From DATKNA01 sp963786765 (lineage in GTDB: Bacteria > Actinomycetota > Actinomycetes > Actinomycetales > Kineosporiaceae): a stretch of 64,000 nucleotides of DNA. The notes under the pieces are model-generated. The model did no database searches. It saw nothing but the letters and a program-made list of their open reading frames with translations, and had not been told where the DNA came from. Below, piece by piece: positions 33,949 to 42,946 of this stretch. The number at the start of each line of letters is the position of its first letter. Positions within the stretch are counted from its first letter, which is position 1. The translations under genes and the position numbers were made by a program. The DNA lies in contig CAWBAJ010000034.1 in assembly GCA_963786765.1 (NCBI GenBank), positions 1 through 64,000 on the forward strand, read 5' to 3'.

Positions 33949-36414
33949 GTGGATTCCGGCCGCGAGGTGATTGCCCAGCTGCGGGTCGGTGTGCTCTCCG
34001 CTGCGCTGACAATCGTCGGCGCCGGCCTTTTTCTTTGCCTGGCCTCGGCGCCGGCTCCACCTCACGCGCTGGTATTGGCGCCTCCTGCAGTGGCTTCCCT
34101 CCTGATGGTATCCGAGCTGGGCCGGCTGCACATCGAGGTACGGCGCAGCGCCGTGACGGTCAGCCTGTCGGACGCGGCAATGATCATCGCGCTGTTTTCC
34201 ATGGCGCCGGGTTCCGCAGTCGTGCTCCGCCTCGGCGTCTGCGCTCCCGTTTTCGTGTGGCTGTATCGCCGGTCGCCGACCCGGCTTGTCTTCAACGCCG
34301 CACTCCAGCTCTTCGAGTCGGCGATGTGCGCTGCGCTGTTCACCCGCCTCACCCACGCTGACCCGCTGTCATCTCGGGCCTGGCTCGTGGCGCTGTTGAC
34401 GGTGCAAGCCAGCGGACTGATCGCAGGCCTGATGGTCAATACGGCGATCGCGTTGAAGGGCGACGACCAGCAGATCGCGGAGGTCGTCGAGGGCCTCGTC
34501 CTGGGCGCCGTCATCAGCGCGGTGACCGGTGTTCTGGGCCTCATCGCCGTCATCGTCCTGGCCAGCACGACTCAAGGGCGCTGGCTGCTCCTGGCGGCCA
34601 CGGCGCTCGGTGTACTGGCCCATCGCGGATACGCTCGCCTCCTGGAGCGGAAAGCCGCACTGGAGTCGGTCCACTCCTTCACCCGTGCCCTGGACGCGAA
34701 CCATGACAGCGACGCACTCATCCGTGTCGTCCTCGCCGAAGTCCCCAGACTCGTCAACTCGGCCGGTGGCGAGCTCCTGCTCCTCGACGGCAGTGCCGCC
34801 GGATCGGCGCGCGCAGTGACACTCGTGGACGACCGGGTGGTCTTCCGACCCGTCGAATCCCTCGAGGTACCGATTCGACAGGTTCTCGCCACCGGGAAAG
34901 CGCTGGTGTCCGGCCGGCACAGCCGCCGGACGCCGCGGTCGATCATCGCTGCCGACGGGGCGACAGAACTCATGGTGGCGCCGCTCCCGCCCGAGGTCGG
35001 ACCCGCCGGCGCGCTGCTCGTTCGTGGTCGACTCGGTCAGGTCCGCGGCTTCAAGCACGGCGACCTGCTCCTGTTCGAGACCTTGACGTCCCACGCGGGT
35101 GTTGCCCTGGGACGGGCGCGACTGGTGGATCGACTGCGCCACGACATCGGTCACGACCGGCTGACCGGGCTGCTGAACCGCCCCGGATTCGCCGACGCCC
35201 TTGCCGATGTCGAGGGCTCGCGGGCGGTGCTGGCCGTGCACCTCAAGAGCGTCAGTGAGGTCAGCGAGGCCCTCGGGCACGCTGCCGGGGACTCGCTGAT
35301 CGAGACAGCAGCCCAGCGCGTCACCGCCGCCGTTCCTCAGGGCAGCCTCATCGGCAGGGTCGACAACGACATTCTCGCCGTGCTCCTGCCCGCGGCGTCG
35401 GAGGCTCGGGCTCGGGAGACCGCTGACCGGATCCTTGCCCGCCTCGAAGCCCCCGTCGAACTGCGGGGAGCACCGATCGCATGCAGCGCCGTCATCGGGA
35501 TCGCACTCAGCGAAGACCGGTGTGACCTCCTGCGCCGCGCAGAGATCGCGCTGCGCGCCACCACCACTCGTCGCCCTGTCGGTAGATACGAGGTGGGGAT
35601 GGAGCCACCCAGCGCCCGACGTCTGGCGGTGGCAGCCGAACTGAGGCGCGTGCTGGCCGATCCCGCGCAGGCGCGTCAGATCGTTCCCTTCTATCAGCCG
35701 AAGTCCGCACTCGACAGCGGTCGGATCTGCGGCGTGGAAGCCCTGGTCCGCTGGCAGCATCCGAGCAGGGGACTGATCCCGCCGGTGGATTTCGTACCGG
35801 TCGTGGAGTCCACCGATCTCGTCCGGCCGCTAACGCTGCACATGCTGAACCAAGCACTTGCCGATCTCGCCAGATGGTCGAGCCAGGAGCGTGCCCTGAC
35901 CGTTGCCGTGAACCTCTCGGCGCGCAGCCTGCACGACCGGGCCCTGATCGACGACGTCAGCGCCCTGCTGGGAAAACACGGCGTCGACCCGAAACTGCTC
36001 ACCCTGGAGATCACCGAGAGCGCGGTCATGGAGGACCCCGCCGAGGCGCAGGACGTGCTCGACGGCCTCAGCGAGTTGGGAGTGTCACTGTCGGTCGACG
36101 ATTTCGGGACGGGATACTCGTCCCTGTCCTACCTCGCCCAGCTGCCGGTCGACGAAGTCAAGGTTGATCGTTCCTTCGTGAGCCGGATCACCACCGATGA
36201 GCGCGCTGCGGCGATCGTTCGCTCGGTCGTCGACCTCGGCCACAGCCTCGATCTTCGCGTCGTCGCCGAAGGCGTGGAGGATCAACGCTGCTGGGATGCG
36301 TTGACCGAGGTGGGCTGTGACGTGGCACAGGGCTACCTGCTGAGCAGGCCTCTCCCTGTGGACCAGTTCGAGGCGTGGCTCTCTGCTCACCTGCAGAGTT
36401 CCCCGGTGCGCTAG
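33949..36414 (+). CDS. membrane GAF-GGDEF-EAL cyclic-di-GMP phosphodiesterase
   Basis: An 821-aa protein with about six N-terminal membrane helices (1-225), a GAF-like domain (about 240-385), a GGDEF-like domain (about 400-555) and an EAL domain (575-815). The GGDEF signature is replaced by GRVDND, so cyclase activity is almost certainly absent. The EAL domain keeps EALVRW, NLSARSL, EITESAVME, DDFGTGYSSL, KVDRSFV and EGVED, so c-di-GMP hydrolysis is likely. The start is a GTG at 33949 with GGGAAG upstream. The first 400 bp are noticeably less GC-rich than neighbours. Membrane region is of unknown sensory type. Confidence 0.9.
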   Translation: MDSGREVIAQLRVGVLSAALTIVGAGLFLCLASAPAPPHALVLAPPAVASLLMVSELGRLHIEVRRSAVTVSLSDAAMIIALFSMAPGSAVVLRLGVCAPVFVWLYRRSPTRLVFNAALQLFESAMCAALFTRLTHADPLSSRAWLVALLTVQASGLIAGLMVNTAIALKGDDQQIAEVVEGLVLGAVISAVTGVLGLIAVIVLASTTQGRWLLLAATALGVLAHRGYARLLERKAALESVHSFTRALDANHDSDALIRVVLAEVPRLVNSAGGELLLLDGSAAGSARAVTLVDDRVVFRPVESLEVPIRQVLATGKALVSGRHSRRTPRSIIAADGATELMVAPLPPEVGPAGALLVRGRLGQVRGFKHGDLLLFETLTSHAGVALGRARLVDRLRHDIGHDRLTGLLNRPGFADALADVEGSRAVLAVHLKSVSEVSEALGHAAGDSLIETAAQRVTAAVPQGSLIGRVDNDILAVLLPAASEARARETADRILARLEAPVELRGAPIACSAVIGIALSEDRCDLLRRAEIALRATTTRRPVGRYEVGMEPPSARRLAVAAELRRVLADPAQARQIVPFYQPKSALDSGRICGVEALVRWQHPSRGLIPPVDFVPVVESTDLVRPLTLHMLNQALADLARWSSQERALTVAVNLSARSLHDRALIDDVSALLGKHGVDPKLLTLEITESAVMEDPAEAQDVLDGLSELGVSLSVDDFGTGYSSLSYLAQLPVDEVKVDRSFVSRITTDERAAAIVRSVVDLGHSLDLRVVAEGVEDQRCWDALTEVGCDVAQGYLLSRPLPVDQFEAWLSAHLQSSPVR

Positions 36415-36470
36415 GACATCCAGCGCGCAGGTGTCGTGACCCGGCGATCCGGGGTGCCGGGGGACGTCGG

Positions 36471-39400
36471 TCATGAGGGGATCCGGGCGGCGCTCACGCC
36501 GTCAACAGCATCCAGCCCGCGCAGGTCCAGCACCTGCGTGGCGAGCCCGGCGTCAAGGACGGCCAGGCTCCGCATGGAGCCGAAGGGCGTCCGCTCGCCG
36601 CGCTCCCGGTCAGCCCTCGAGAGGCCCAACTCCGCACGCTCCGCCTCTGCGCGCAGCCACCGCCCGGCCGGAGCGATCGACCGCTGCCGCCGCCACGCCG
36701 AGGCGGTGGCGAGCAGTCCCGTGCCGGCCACGGACTCGCCGGTGTCCAGCAGCGCCAGGCCGAGCGCGGCCACGGCGTCGGGCAGGGTCAGGAGCTGGCC
36801 GGCACTGTGGGTGTCGTGCACGGCGGCCCGCAACCGGACCAGCGACTCGGCAGTTGCGCCGGTCCGCAGGTCGATCAGACCGGCCGTGACCAGGATGTCC
36901 GCCCGCACCGAGATCGAGTCGCTCTGCTGCGCCGCCGCGACCGCTTGGCTGGCGAGAACACGGGCAACCTGGCCCTGCTCCGTCCCGTCCGCCGCCTCCG
37001 AGACGTCGAAGCCCTCGAGGGCGGCGACCCCCAGATCACCGAGCAGGTACGCGAGCTGGACCATGTTGTCGCTCGCGATCGCCCAGCGCCGGCACTCCAG
37101 CCAGACCGGCACCGCCTCGTCCGTACGGCCGAGCTCGTCCAGCACCTCGGCGTACTCGAGCTCGAGGGCGCGGGCCCGCTCGGGGGTACCCAAGGGCTCC
37201 ACCCGGTCGAGCGCCTGCTCGAGCAGCTCCAGCGCCTGCCCGTAGTGGCCGCCGTACCGGGCGACCATCACCCGGCTCGCCAGAACACGAACGACGAACA
37301 GGTCGTCGCCGAGCAGCCGCGCGTCCTCGTAGGCGTCCGCCATCAGCGCCGACCCGCGCATCAGGTCGCCCTGCAGTGCGGCGAGGTGGCCGAACGACAG
37401 CAGTAGCCGGGAGCGCGGGCGCAGCGGCAGGTCGGCGTCGAGAGCGGCCTGCAGCCAGCGCTCGGCGTCTGCCAGCCGGCCGGCATGGAACCAGTAGCCG
37501 AGCTGCCCGGCGATCAGCCGGCCAAGCAGCTGCGCATCGCCGGCGAGCGGGTCTCCGGCGTGCTCGAGGGCCGCCCGCAGGTTGCCGGATTCCCGGTCGA
37601 GCCGTTCGCGCTGCGGCCGCCCCGTCGCGGCCTGCTCGCCGAGCTCGTCCGCGAGCTCCGCATAGTAGGCGGCGTGCCGGTCCCGGGTCGCCGCGAGCGT
37701 CTCGGGCCGGGCCGCGAGCAGTTCGGCGGCGTAGTCGCGGATCGTCTCCAGCATCGTCATCCGGCCTGACCCGTCTGCGACGAGCAGGCTCCGGTCCGCG
37801 AGCCGGGCGAGGACGTCGACGACCTCTGCGGCGTCGGTGGGCGCGCACACCTGCTCGGCGGCGTCCAGGGTCCAGCCGCCGACGAACACGGAGAGCTGCG
37901 CCAGGATGTCCCGCTCAGCCTGCTCGAGCAGCCGGACGCTCCAGTCCACTGCGGCCCACATGCTGCGCTGCCGCTCGGGCAGGTCCTCCGAACCGCCGCT
38001 CAGGAGGGTCAGCCTGCGGTCGAGACGGCGAAGGATCTCGGCGGGGGGCAGCACCGGGATCCGGGCGGCGGCCAGCTCCAGCGCCAATGGGAGCGCGTCG
38101 AGCCGCCTGCAGAGCTCGGCCACATCGGCGACGTTCGCGTCGGTCACCTCGAAGGAGGGGACGGCTGCCCGGGCCCGCTCCGCGAACAACCGGACCGCGT
38201 CAGCCGCCCGCACAGCATCCGACCCCGCGCCAACAGCCGGCAGCGGGAGCGGCCCCAGCGCGAGCACCCGCTCGCCGGGCAGCCGCAGCAGTCGGCGTGA
38301 GGTGGCCAGCACCTTCAACCGCGGGCAACGCTCGAGCAGCAGACGGATGTCGCCCAGCCCGGCCAGCTGCTCGAGGTTGTCCAGCACCAGGAGCACGTCC
38401 CGGTCGGCGAGCATCCGGACGGCGAGATCCAGGGGCGGCTCGCCGGTCCAGTCGGCCCGCAGGCGCAGTGCCCGGCAGATCGCGGGCAGCACGTCGTCGG
38501 CTGAGGTTTCGCCCGCGAGCGGCACGAAGTCCGCCCGCCGCAGGGGATGACCGGCCGTCCCCGCAACGACACGGCGTAGCAGCTCACGCGCGAGCCGGGT
38601 CTTGCCGGCGCCCCCCGGGCCGAGCAGCGTGACCAGCCGAACGGCCGGGTCGGCCAGTAGGGCCTCGGCCTGCGCCAATTCGCGGGTGCGTCCGACGAGC
38701 GGTGCGGTCAGCGGCTCCCCCGGCGGCGGCGCGTTTGCGGCCGGGGCGTGTAGTGCCGGCTCGGGCGCCGCTTCGGAAACCAGCACGGGCGCCGGCACGG
38801 GTGCCGGTTCGACCAGCAGGCCGGGGTCTTGCGCCAGCACCCGACGCTGCAGGTCCCGCAGCGCGGGGCCGGGATCCACGCCCAGCTCCTCGCCGAGCCG
38901 GTGCGCGGCTCGGGCGTAGGTGGCCAGCGCATCGGCCTGCCGCCCGTCCCGGTACAGCGCGAGCATCAGCTGCCCGGCGAAGCGCTCGTCGAAGGGGTGC
39001 CTGCGCACCAGATCCGTCAGCTCGGGCACCAGAGCGGCGTGCCGACCGAGCGCGGCGTCGGCGTCCACCCGGTCCGCCAGCGCCGCGAGACGCAGCGATT
39101 CCAGCCGGGCGATCACCGCGTCCCCGGTCGCGCTACCCGCGACGTCGAGTAGCGGCGGTCCCTGCCAGAGCGCGAGCGCCTCGCGCAGCCGGCGGGCGGC
39201 GGACGCGGGGTCCCCTGCGGCCAGAGCAAGGCGGCCCGCCTCGTACCGGCGCTCGAACGCCAGGGCGTCCACCGCGTCGGGGTCCACGTCGAGCAGGTAG
39301 AGGCCGTTGACCCTGCGTAATGGCGATGCGCCTATCGCCGGCACCATGAGCAGCCGCCGCAGCCGGGACACGTAGACCTGGACGGTGTTCGCGGCCGAGC

Positions 39401-39596
39401 GCGGCGGTGCGTCGCCCCAGAGCGCGTCGATCAGCTGGGCCGGCGGGACCGCCGAACCGGCCGACAATGCGAGCAGGGCGAGCAGGGCTCGTTGCTGCGG
39501 GCCGCCCAGATCGAGCTCGCGACCGTCCACGGTCACGCGGAGCGGGCCGAGCAGTCGGAACTGCGGTGTCGGCTGCCCCGCGTCGCCCCGAGCCAC
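36471..39596 (-). CDS. AfsR/SARP-type transcriptional regulator
   Basis: A 1041-aa regulator: OmpR-like winged helix (about 12-100, FRLLGPLRVTVDG to NTVQVYVSRLRRLL), bacterial transcriptional activation domain (105-250), an NB-ARC-type ATPase region starting near 300 with Walker A GPGGAGKTR and LLVLDNLEQL, and a helical TPR-like C-terminus. This is the architecture of AfsR, a global activator of secondary metabolism. The start is GTG 39594-39596; TACTGT 7 nt upstream suggests a leaderless transcript. It is divergent from an MFS exporter, with 11-bp direct repeats between them resembling AfsR/PhoP sites. No biosynthetic core gene is adjacent. Confidence 0.9.
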   Translation of the reverse strand: MARGDAGQPTPQFRLLGPLRVTVDGRELDLGGPQQRALLALLALSAGSAVPPAQLIDALWGDAPPRSAANTVQVYVSRLRRLLMVPAIGASPLRRVNGLYLLDVDPDAVDALAFERRYEAGRLALAAGDPASAARRLREALALWQGPPLLDVAGSATGDAVIARLESLRLAALADRVDADAALGRHAALVPELTDLVRRHPFDERFAGQLMLALYRDGRQADALATYARAAHRLGEELGVDPGPALRDLQRRVLAQDPGLLVEPAPVPAPVLVSEAAPEPALHAPAANAPPPGEPLTAPLVGRTRELAQAEALLADPAVRLVTLLGPGGAGKTRLARELLRRVVAGTAGHPLRRADFVPLAGETSADDVLPAICRALRLRADWTGEPPLDLAVRMLADRDVLLVLDNLEQLAGLGDIRLLLERCPRLKVLATSRRLLRLPGERVLALGPLPLPAVGAGSDAVRAADAVRLFAERARAAVPSFEVTDANVADVAELCRRLDALPLALELAAARIPVLPPAEILRRLDRRLTLLSGGSEDLPERQRSMWAAVDWSVRLLEQAERDILAQLSVFVGGWTLDAAEQVCAPTDAAEVVDVLARLADRSLLVADGSGRMTMLETIRDYAAELLAARPETLAATRDRHAAYYAELADELGEQAATGRPQRERLDRESGNLRAALEHAGDPLAGDAQLLGRLIAGQLGYWFHAGRLADAERWLQAALDADLPLRPRSRLLLSFGHLAALQGDLMRGSALMADAYEDARLLGDDLFVVRVLASRVMVARYGGHYGQALELLEQALDRVEPLGTPERARALELEYAEVLDELGRTDEAVPVWLECRRWAIASDNMVQLAYLLGDLGVAALEGFDVSEAADGTEQGQVARVLASQAVAAAQQSDSISVRADILVTAGLIDLRTGATAESLVRLRAAVHDTHSAGQLLTLPDAVAALGLALLDTGESVAGTGLLATASAWRRQRSIAPAGRWLRAEAERAELGLSRADRERGERTPFGSMRSLAVLDAGLATQVLDLRGLDAVDGVSAARIPS

Positions 39597-39666
39597 GCGT
39601 CAGACAGTAGGCGAGGCGTCCCGCCTGCGCTGCCCATCCGCTCACAATCACGGGTTTGACGTGCGC

Positions 39667-39684
39667 GTTCAGCAGCCGTTCAGC
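39667..39684. promoter_or_regulatory. 11-bp-spaced GTTCAGC direct repeats
   Basis: GTTCAGC occurs at 39667-39673 and 39678-39684, exactly one 11-bp step apart. SARP-family activators such as AfsR and the response regulator PhoP bind direct repeats with this period, and the PHO-box unit is GTTCACC. The site lies 71 bp from the regulator start, so it could mediate autoregulation or control of the MFS gene. Confidence 0.5.
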
Positions 39685-39756
39685 GGATCGTCCGGTCGGC
39701 TCGGCAAGGTTCAGGTCACCGAACGGAACGGTAACCCGCCGAACCAGAGGCCAGCT

Positions 39757-39794
39757 GGAGGAGGTGCCCGATGCGCGGTCGTGCATGGAGCTGA
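39757..39794 (+). CDS. possible 7-codon leader peptide with near-perfect ribosome site
   Basis: GGAGGAGGTG at 39757-39766 is the best ribosome-binding site of this intergenic region. Four bases later an ATG opens a short frame, MRGRAWS, ending at 39792-39794. The main MFS start (39890) lies 95 nt beyond the stop, after a hairpin. This layout is that of leader-peptide attenuation, but a frame error that disconnects the site from the MFS gene could look the same. Confidence 0.35.
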
Positions 39795-39827
39795 CACCGA
39801 ACGACGAGGCAGTCACAGATGCGGATC

Positions 39828-39849
39828 GCTCCCGGCTGCGGCCGGGAGC
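39828..39849 (+). terminator. strong hairpin in the MFS leader, possible attenuator
   Basis: A perfect 9-bp stem (GCTCCCGGC with GCCGGGAGC) closes a 4-nt loop TGCG, and is followed after a few bases by CTTTG. It lies between the possible leader peptide and the MFS start. The T-run is too short for a textbook terminator, though actinobacterial terminators often lack long U tracts. Confidence 0.4.
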
Positions 39850-39889
39850 GTCGCGCTTTGAGCCTGCGCTCTCGAAGATGAGGGACACG

Positions 39890-41200
39890 ATGGAGCACGC
39901 ACCCCTCACCGCGATCGACGACCTCGTCATCATTGACGACGGCGCCAGCGAGGAACCAGTCACGCAGCGCGATGAGGTGGCGGCGGCCGAACCCGCCACC
40001 TACCGCGACGTCTTCGGCGTCCGCGAGTTCCGCGCCGTGTTCCTCGCCGACGTGCTCTCGCTGCTCGGCGACCAGATCGCCGCAGTGGCGCTGGCCATGC
40101 TGCTGTACGCCGGCAGTGGCTCCACGCTGCTGGCGGCGCTGGGCTATGCCACGGCTTACGTACCCTGGCTGCTCGGCGGCCCCGTGCTCGCCGCCTGGGC
40201 GGAGCGACTCCCCTGTCGCTCGGTGCTGGTCGGCTGCGACCTGGCCCGCGCCGCCCTGATCGGGCTCGCGGTGCTGCCAGGCGTCCCGCTGCCAGTGCTC
40301 GGTCTCCTGATCCTGGCGGCCGCTCTGCTGGCACCTCCGTTCGAGGCCGCCCGCTCGGCCCTGCTTCCGGAGATCCTCGCGGGCGACCGCTATGCGGTGG
40401 CGATGTCCGTGCGGGACGCCGTCCACCAGAGCGCCCAGCTGATCGGCTTCGTGGCCGGCGGCGCGCTCGTCGTCGCTGTCTCGGCCCGCGGCGCGCTGCT
40501 GCTGGACGTCGCGAGCTTCGTCTTCTCCGCCGCCGTGATCCGGTGGGGGGTGGCACGACGCCAGCCCGCCGCGCCCGCCCGCCCGGACGACGCCGCGGCG
40601 GCGCGCGGGCTGCTCCGGGAGACCTGGGAAGGGTGGAGGGCGATCCGCTCGCGCCCGGCGCTGGTCGGCTCGCTGTCACTCGGCATCATCGGCGCCGCGT
40701 ACGCGATCGTGCCCGAGGCGATCGCCACCGGATACGCTCGCTCGGTCGGCGCAGGCGGCACGGCGGTGGGCCTGATCATGGCGGCCGTCGCCGCCGGCAG
40801 CGTGGTGGGCGGGCTGGCGATCGGCCGGCTCGTCGGGCCGTCCACGCGGGTCCGGCTGATCTACCCACTGGCCCTCGCGGGCACCTTGCCGATGGTGTTC
40901 GTCGCGCTCCGCCCGGGGCTGGCCCTGAGCCTGCTGCTGTTCGCGCTGGTCGGCGTCACCGGGGCCTTCCAGGTGGCAGCCAACGCGGTGTTCGCTCGTA
41001 ACGTGCCGGCGCACCTGCGCACCCGGGCGTTCGGCCTGGCGGCCACCGGAATGTACGGCGGGCAGACGCTGGCGATCGTGCTCGCCGGCCTGGCCGCCGA
41101 GCTGGTCGCCCCGGCCATGGTCGTCGCGGGCGCCGGAGTTCTCGGCGCCGCCGCGGTGCTGGCCATGCGTCGGACGGCGGGTCGTCTCAGTCCGGTGTGA
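39890..41200 (+). CDS. MFS transporter, drug-exporter-like
   Basis: A 436-aa twelve-helix major facilitator resembling MFS_1/enterobactin-exporter-like proteins of actinobacteria. It begins with a hydrophilic leader, then FRAVFLADVLSLLGDQIAAVALAMLLY, a start typical of this exporter group, and includes AAWAERLPCRSVLV as the loop 2-3 equivalent. ATG 39890 has GAGGGA just upstream; ATG 39878 and ATG 39785 are alternatives in the same frame. It is divergent from the AfsR-type regulator and may export a product or toxin whose synthesis the regulator controls. Confidence 0.82.
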   Translation: MEHAPLTAIDDLVIIDDGASEEPVTQRDEVAAAEPATYRDVFGVREFRAVFLADVLSLLGDQIAAVALAMLLYAGSGSTLLAALGYATAYVPWLLGGPVLAAWAERLPCRSVLVGCDLARAALIGLAVLPGVPLPVLGLLILAAALLAPPFEAARSALLPEILAGDRYAVAMSVRDAVHQSAQLIGFVAGGALVVAVSARGALLLDVASFVFSAAVIRWGVARRQPAAPARPDDAAAARGLLRETWEGWRAIRSRPALVGSLSLGIIGAAYAIVPEAIATGYARSVGAGGTAVGLIMAAVAAGSVVGGLAIGRLVGPSTRVRLIYPLALAGTLPMVFVALRPGLALSLLLFALVGVTGAFQVAANAVFARNVPAHLRTRAFGLAATGMYGGQTLAIVLAGLAAELVAPAMVVAGAGVLGAAAVLAMRRTAGRLSPV

Positions 41201-41227
41201 GAGGACCGTGGATCGGGCTCGCCCGGC

Positions 41228-41635
41228 TCACCCCGGTGTCCGCTTGAGTGCCCGCCAGCCGCCGGCACGGTTGTCGTCGACGATGCGCCGGAGCATTTCC
41301 GCGAGCGGCGCCACCGGCACCTTCTCCCCGCGCCGCACCGCCACCGTGCGTGCGGTGCTGTTGCCGTGGCCGCCAGTGATGATCCCCTCCGGGTCGGGGA
41401 CGATCCCGCCATCGTAGAGGAAGACGTTGACGTGGTCCTTCGCGGCCAGCAACGCGCAGACGTTCCCCTCGAGCACGAAGTACGGCTGGACCCTCCGCTT
41501 GACCGTCTCCTCCATCTCGGGGTCGACGGCGTGGGCCAGGTCCCTGACCTGGCGGCAGATCTCCTGCTGCCAGTCCGGGAGCCCGTCGATGTAGGCGTCC
41601 ACCCTTAGGTCGGTCCGGTAACTCGGTCGGCTCAT
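41228..41635 (-). CDS. DUF1801 protein
   Basis: A 135-aa protein of the DUF1801 (YdhG-like) family. It opens with a helical region (VDAYIDGLPDWQQEICRQVRDL), then VKRRVQPYFVLEGNVCALLAAKDHVNVFLYDGG, the conserved beta core. The C-terminus has the typical KVPVAPLAEMLRRIVDDN helix. Function is unestablished; members are compact cytoplasmic proteins. The gene is divergent from the LigD polymerase gene, with starts about 50 bp apart. Confidence 0.8.
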   Translation of the reverse strand: MSRPSYRTDLRVDAYIDGLPDWQQEICRQVRDLAHAVDPEMEETVKRRVQPYFVLEGNVCALLAAKDHVNVFLYDGGIVPDPEGIITGGHGNSTARTVAVRRGEKVPVAPLAEMLRRIVDDNRAGGWRALKRTPG

Positions 41636-41674
41636 GCGCGTGCTCCTCGTGGCCCGTGTTCGTCGCCGTCCGCC

Positions 41675-41680
41675 TATCGT
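41675..41680 (+). promoter_or_regulatory. -10 box for a leaderless LigD-polymerase transcript
   Basis: TATCGT lies 7 nt before the GTG at 41688. The spacing matches the other leaderless-type promoters in this window and decides between three in-frame starts (41634, 41679, 41688). Confidence 0.45.
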
Positions 41681-41687
41681 GACCTTC

Positions 41688-42917
41688 GTGGCTCGCGCTG
41701 GGGATGCCCTGGTCCTGGACGTCGACGGCGTCGAGGCGACAGTCACGCATCCCGACAAACTCCTCTTCCCCGAGCTGGGCCTCACCAAGATCGACCTCGT
41801 GCGGTACTACCTGGCCGTCGCCGAGGGAGCACTGCGGGGAGTCGCCGGCCGGCCGATGGTGCTCAAGCGGTTCGTCAAGGGCATCGACGAGGAGGCGTTC
41901 TTCCAGAAGCGGGCGCCGGAGAAGCGGCCGCCGTACGTCGACGTCGTCGAGCTCAAGTACGCCTCCGGCACGTCGGCCAAGGAGTCCGTGATCCACGACG
42001 CGCCGGGGCTGGCGTGGGCGATCAACCTCGGCTGCATCGACCTCAACCCGCACCCGCTCCGCGCGGACGACCTCGACCGGCCCGACGAGCTGCGGATCGA
42101 CCTCGACCCGGTGCCGGGAACACCCTGGGAGCACATCATCGAGGTCGCCCTCGTCGCCCGGGAGGTCCTCGAGGAGCACGGCCTCGCGGCCTGGCCGAAG
42201 ACCTCGGGCGGGCGTGGGTTCCACGTCTACGCCCGGATCGAGCGGAAGTGGCGTTTCAAGCAGGTGCGGCTCGCGGCCGAGACGGTCGCTCGCGAGGTCG
42301 AGCGCCGCGTGCCGGACATCGCGACCGCCCGGTGGTGGAAGGAGGAGCGGCACGGGGTCTTCGTCGACTTCAACCAGAACGCCTTCGACCGCACCATCGC
42401 CTCTGCCTGGTCCGTCCGCCCCACCCACGACGCCCGCGTCTCGACACCGCTGGCCTGGGACGAGGTGCCAGGCTGCCGCCCCGAGGCCTTCACCCTCCCC
42501 GCGGTGCTCGAGCGGTACGCCGAACGAGGCGACCCGTGGGAGGACATCGAGACGTCGGCGGGGTCGCTCGAGGGGTTGCTCGAGCTGGCGGACCGGTTGG
42601 GCCCTACGGAGAAGGCGCCCAAGGGCACCGGTCGGCGCACGATGACGATGCCGCTGCTCGAGATCGCTCGCGCCAAGTCGGAGGCCGAGGCGCGGGCCGG
42701 CCTCGACCGCTGGCGCGAGCGGCACCCGGACGCCGCTGGCCACCTGGAGGCCGCCGACGTGCTCGTCGACCGGATGCGGGGCAGCAGCTCGCTCTGGTAC
42801 CGGATCCGGGTCAACCTGCAGCACGTCCCCGAGGAGCTCCGGCCGCCGCAGGAGGAACTCGAGGTCGACTACGACCCGTGGGCAGGCCGGAGCTGGCCGG
42901 GCCGGCCCACTCCCTGA
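41688..42917 (+). CDS. LigD-type primase-polymerase domain protein
   Basis: A 409-aa stand-alone polymerase of the LigD Pol family, which fills or extends ends in non-homologous end joining. Typical sequences are VTHPDKLLFPELGLTKIDLVRYY, FFQKRAP, the metal-binding DLDP in RIDLDPVPG, KTSGGRGFHV and FVDFNQN. The C-terminal 110 residues after the Pol fold (MTMPLLEIARAK onward) are an extra helical region. No ligase or nuclease domain is fused and no ku gene is nearby, so partners must be encoded elsewhere. Start chosen from the TATCGT box. Confidence 0.88.
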   Translation: MARAGDALVLDVDGVEATVTHPDKLLFPELGLTKIDLVRYYLAVAEGALRGVAGRPMVLKRFVKGIDEEAFFQKRAPEKRPPYVDVVELKYASGTSAKESVIHDAPGLAWAINLGCIDLNPHPLRADDLDRPDELRIDLDPVPGTPWEHIIEVALVAREVLEEHGLAAWPKTSGGRGFHVYARIERKWRFKQVRLAAETVAREVERRVPDIATARWWKEERHGVFVDFNQNAFDRTIASAWSVRPTHDARVSTPLAWDEVPGCRPEAFTLPAVLERYAERGDPWEDIETSAGSLEGLLELADRLGPTEKAPKGTGRRTMTMPLLEIARAKSEAEARAGLDRWRERHPDAAGHLEAADVLVDRMRGSSSLWYRIRVNLQHVPEELRPPQEELEVDYDPWAGRSWPGRPTP

Positions 42918-42946
42918 GCGTGGGGGTCCACGGGCAGACTCTGCCC

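Larger units (their letters stand above)
39597..39889. other. divergent regulatory region between the AfsR-type gene and MFS gene
   Basis: This 293-bp region holds a TANNNT box for the regulator (39604-39609, minus strand), 11-bp direct repeats at 39667-39684, a possible leader reading frame (39771-39794) and a strong hairpin (39828-39849). The MFS frame itself is open upstream to 39656, so part of the region could be coding. Confidence 0.6.

Noticed and set aside
39655..39660. TTGACG considered as a -35 box of the MFS gene
   Set aside because: No convincing -10 hexamer at 16-19 bp spacing, and the start codon is more than 200 bp away.
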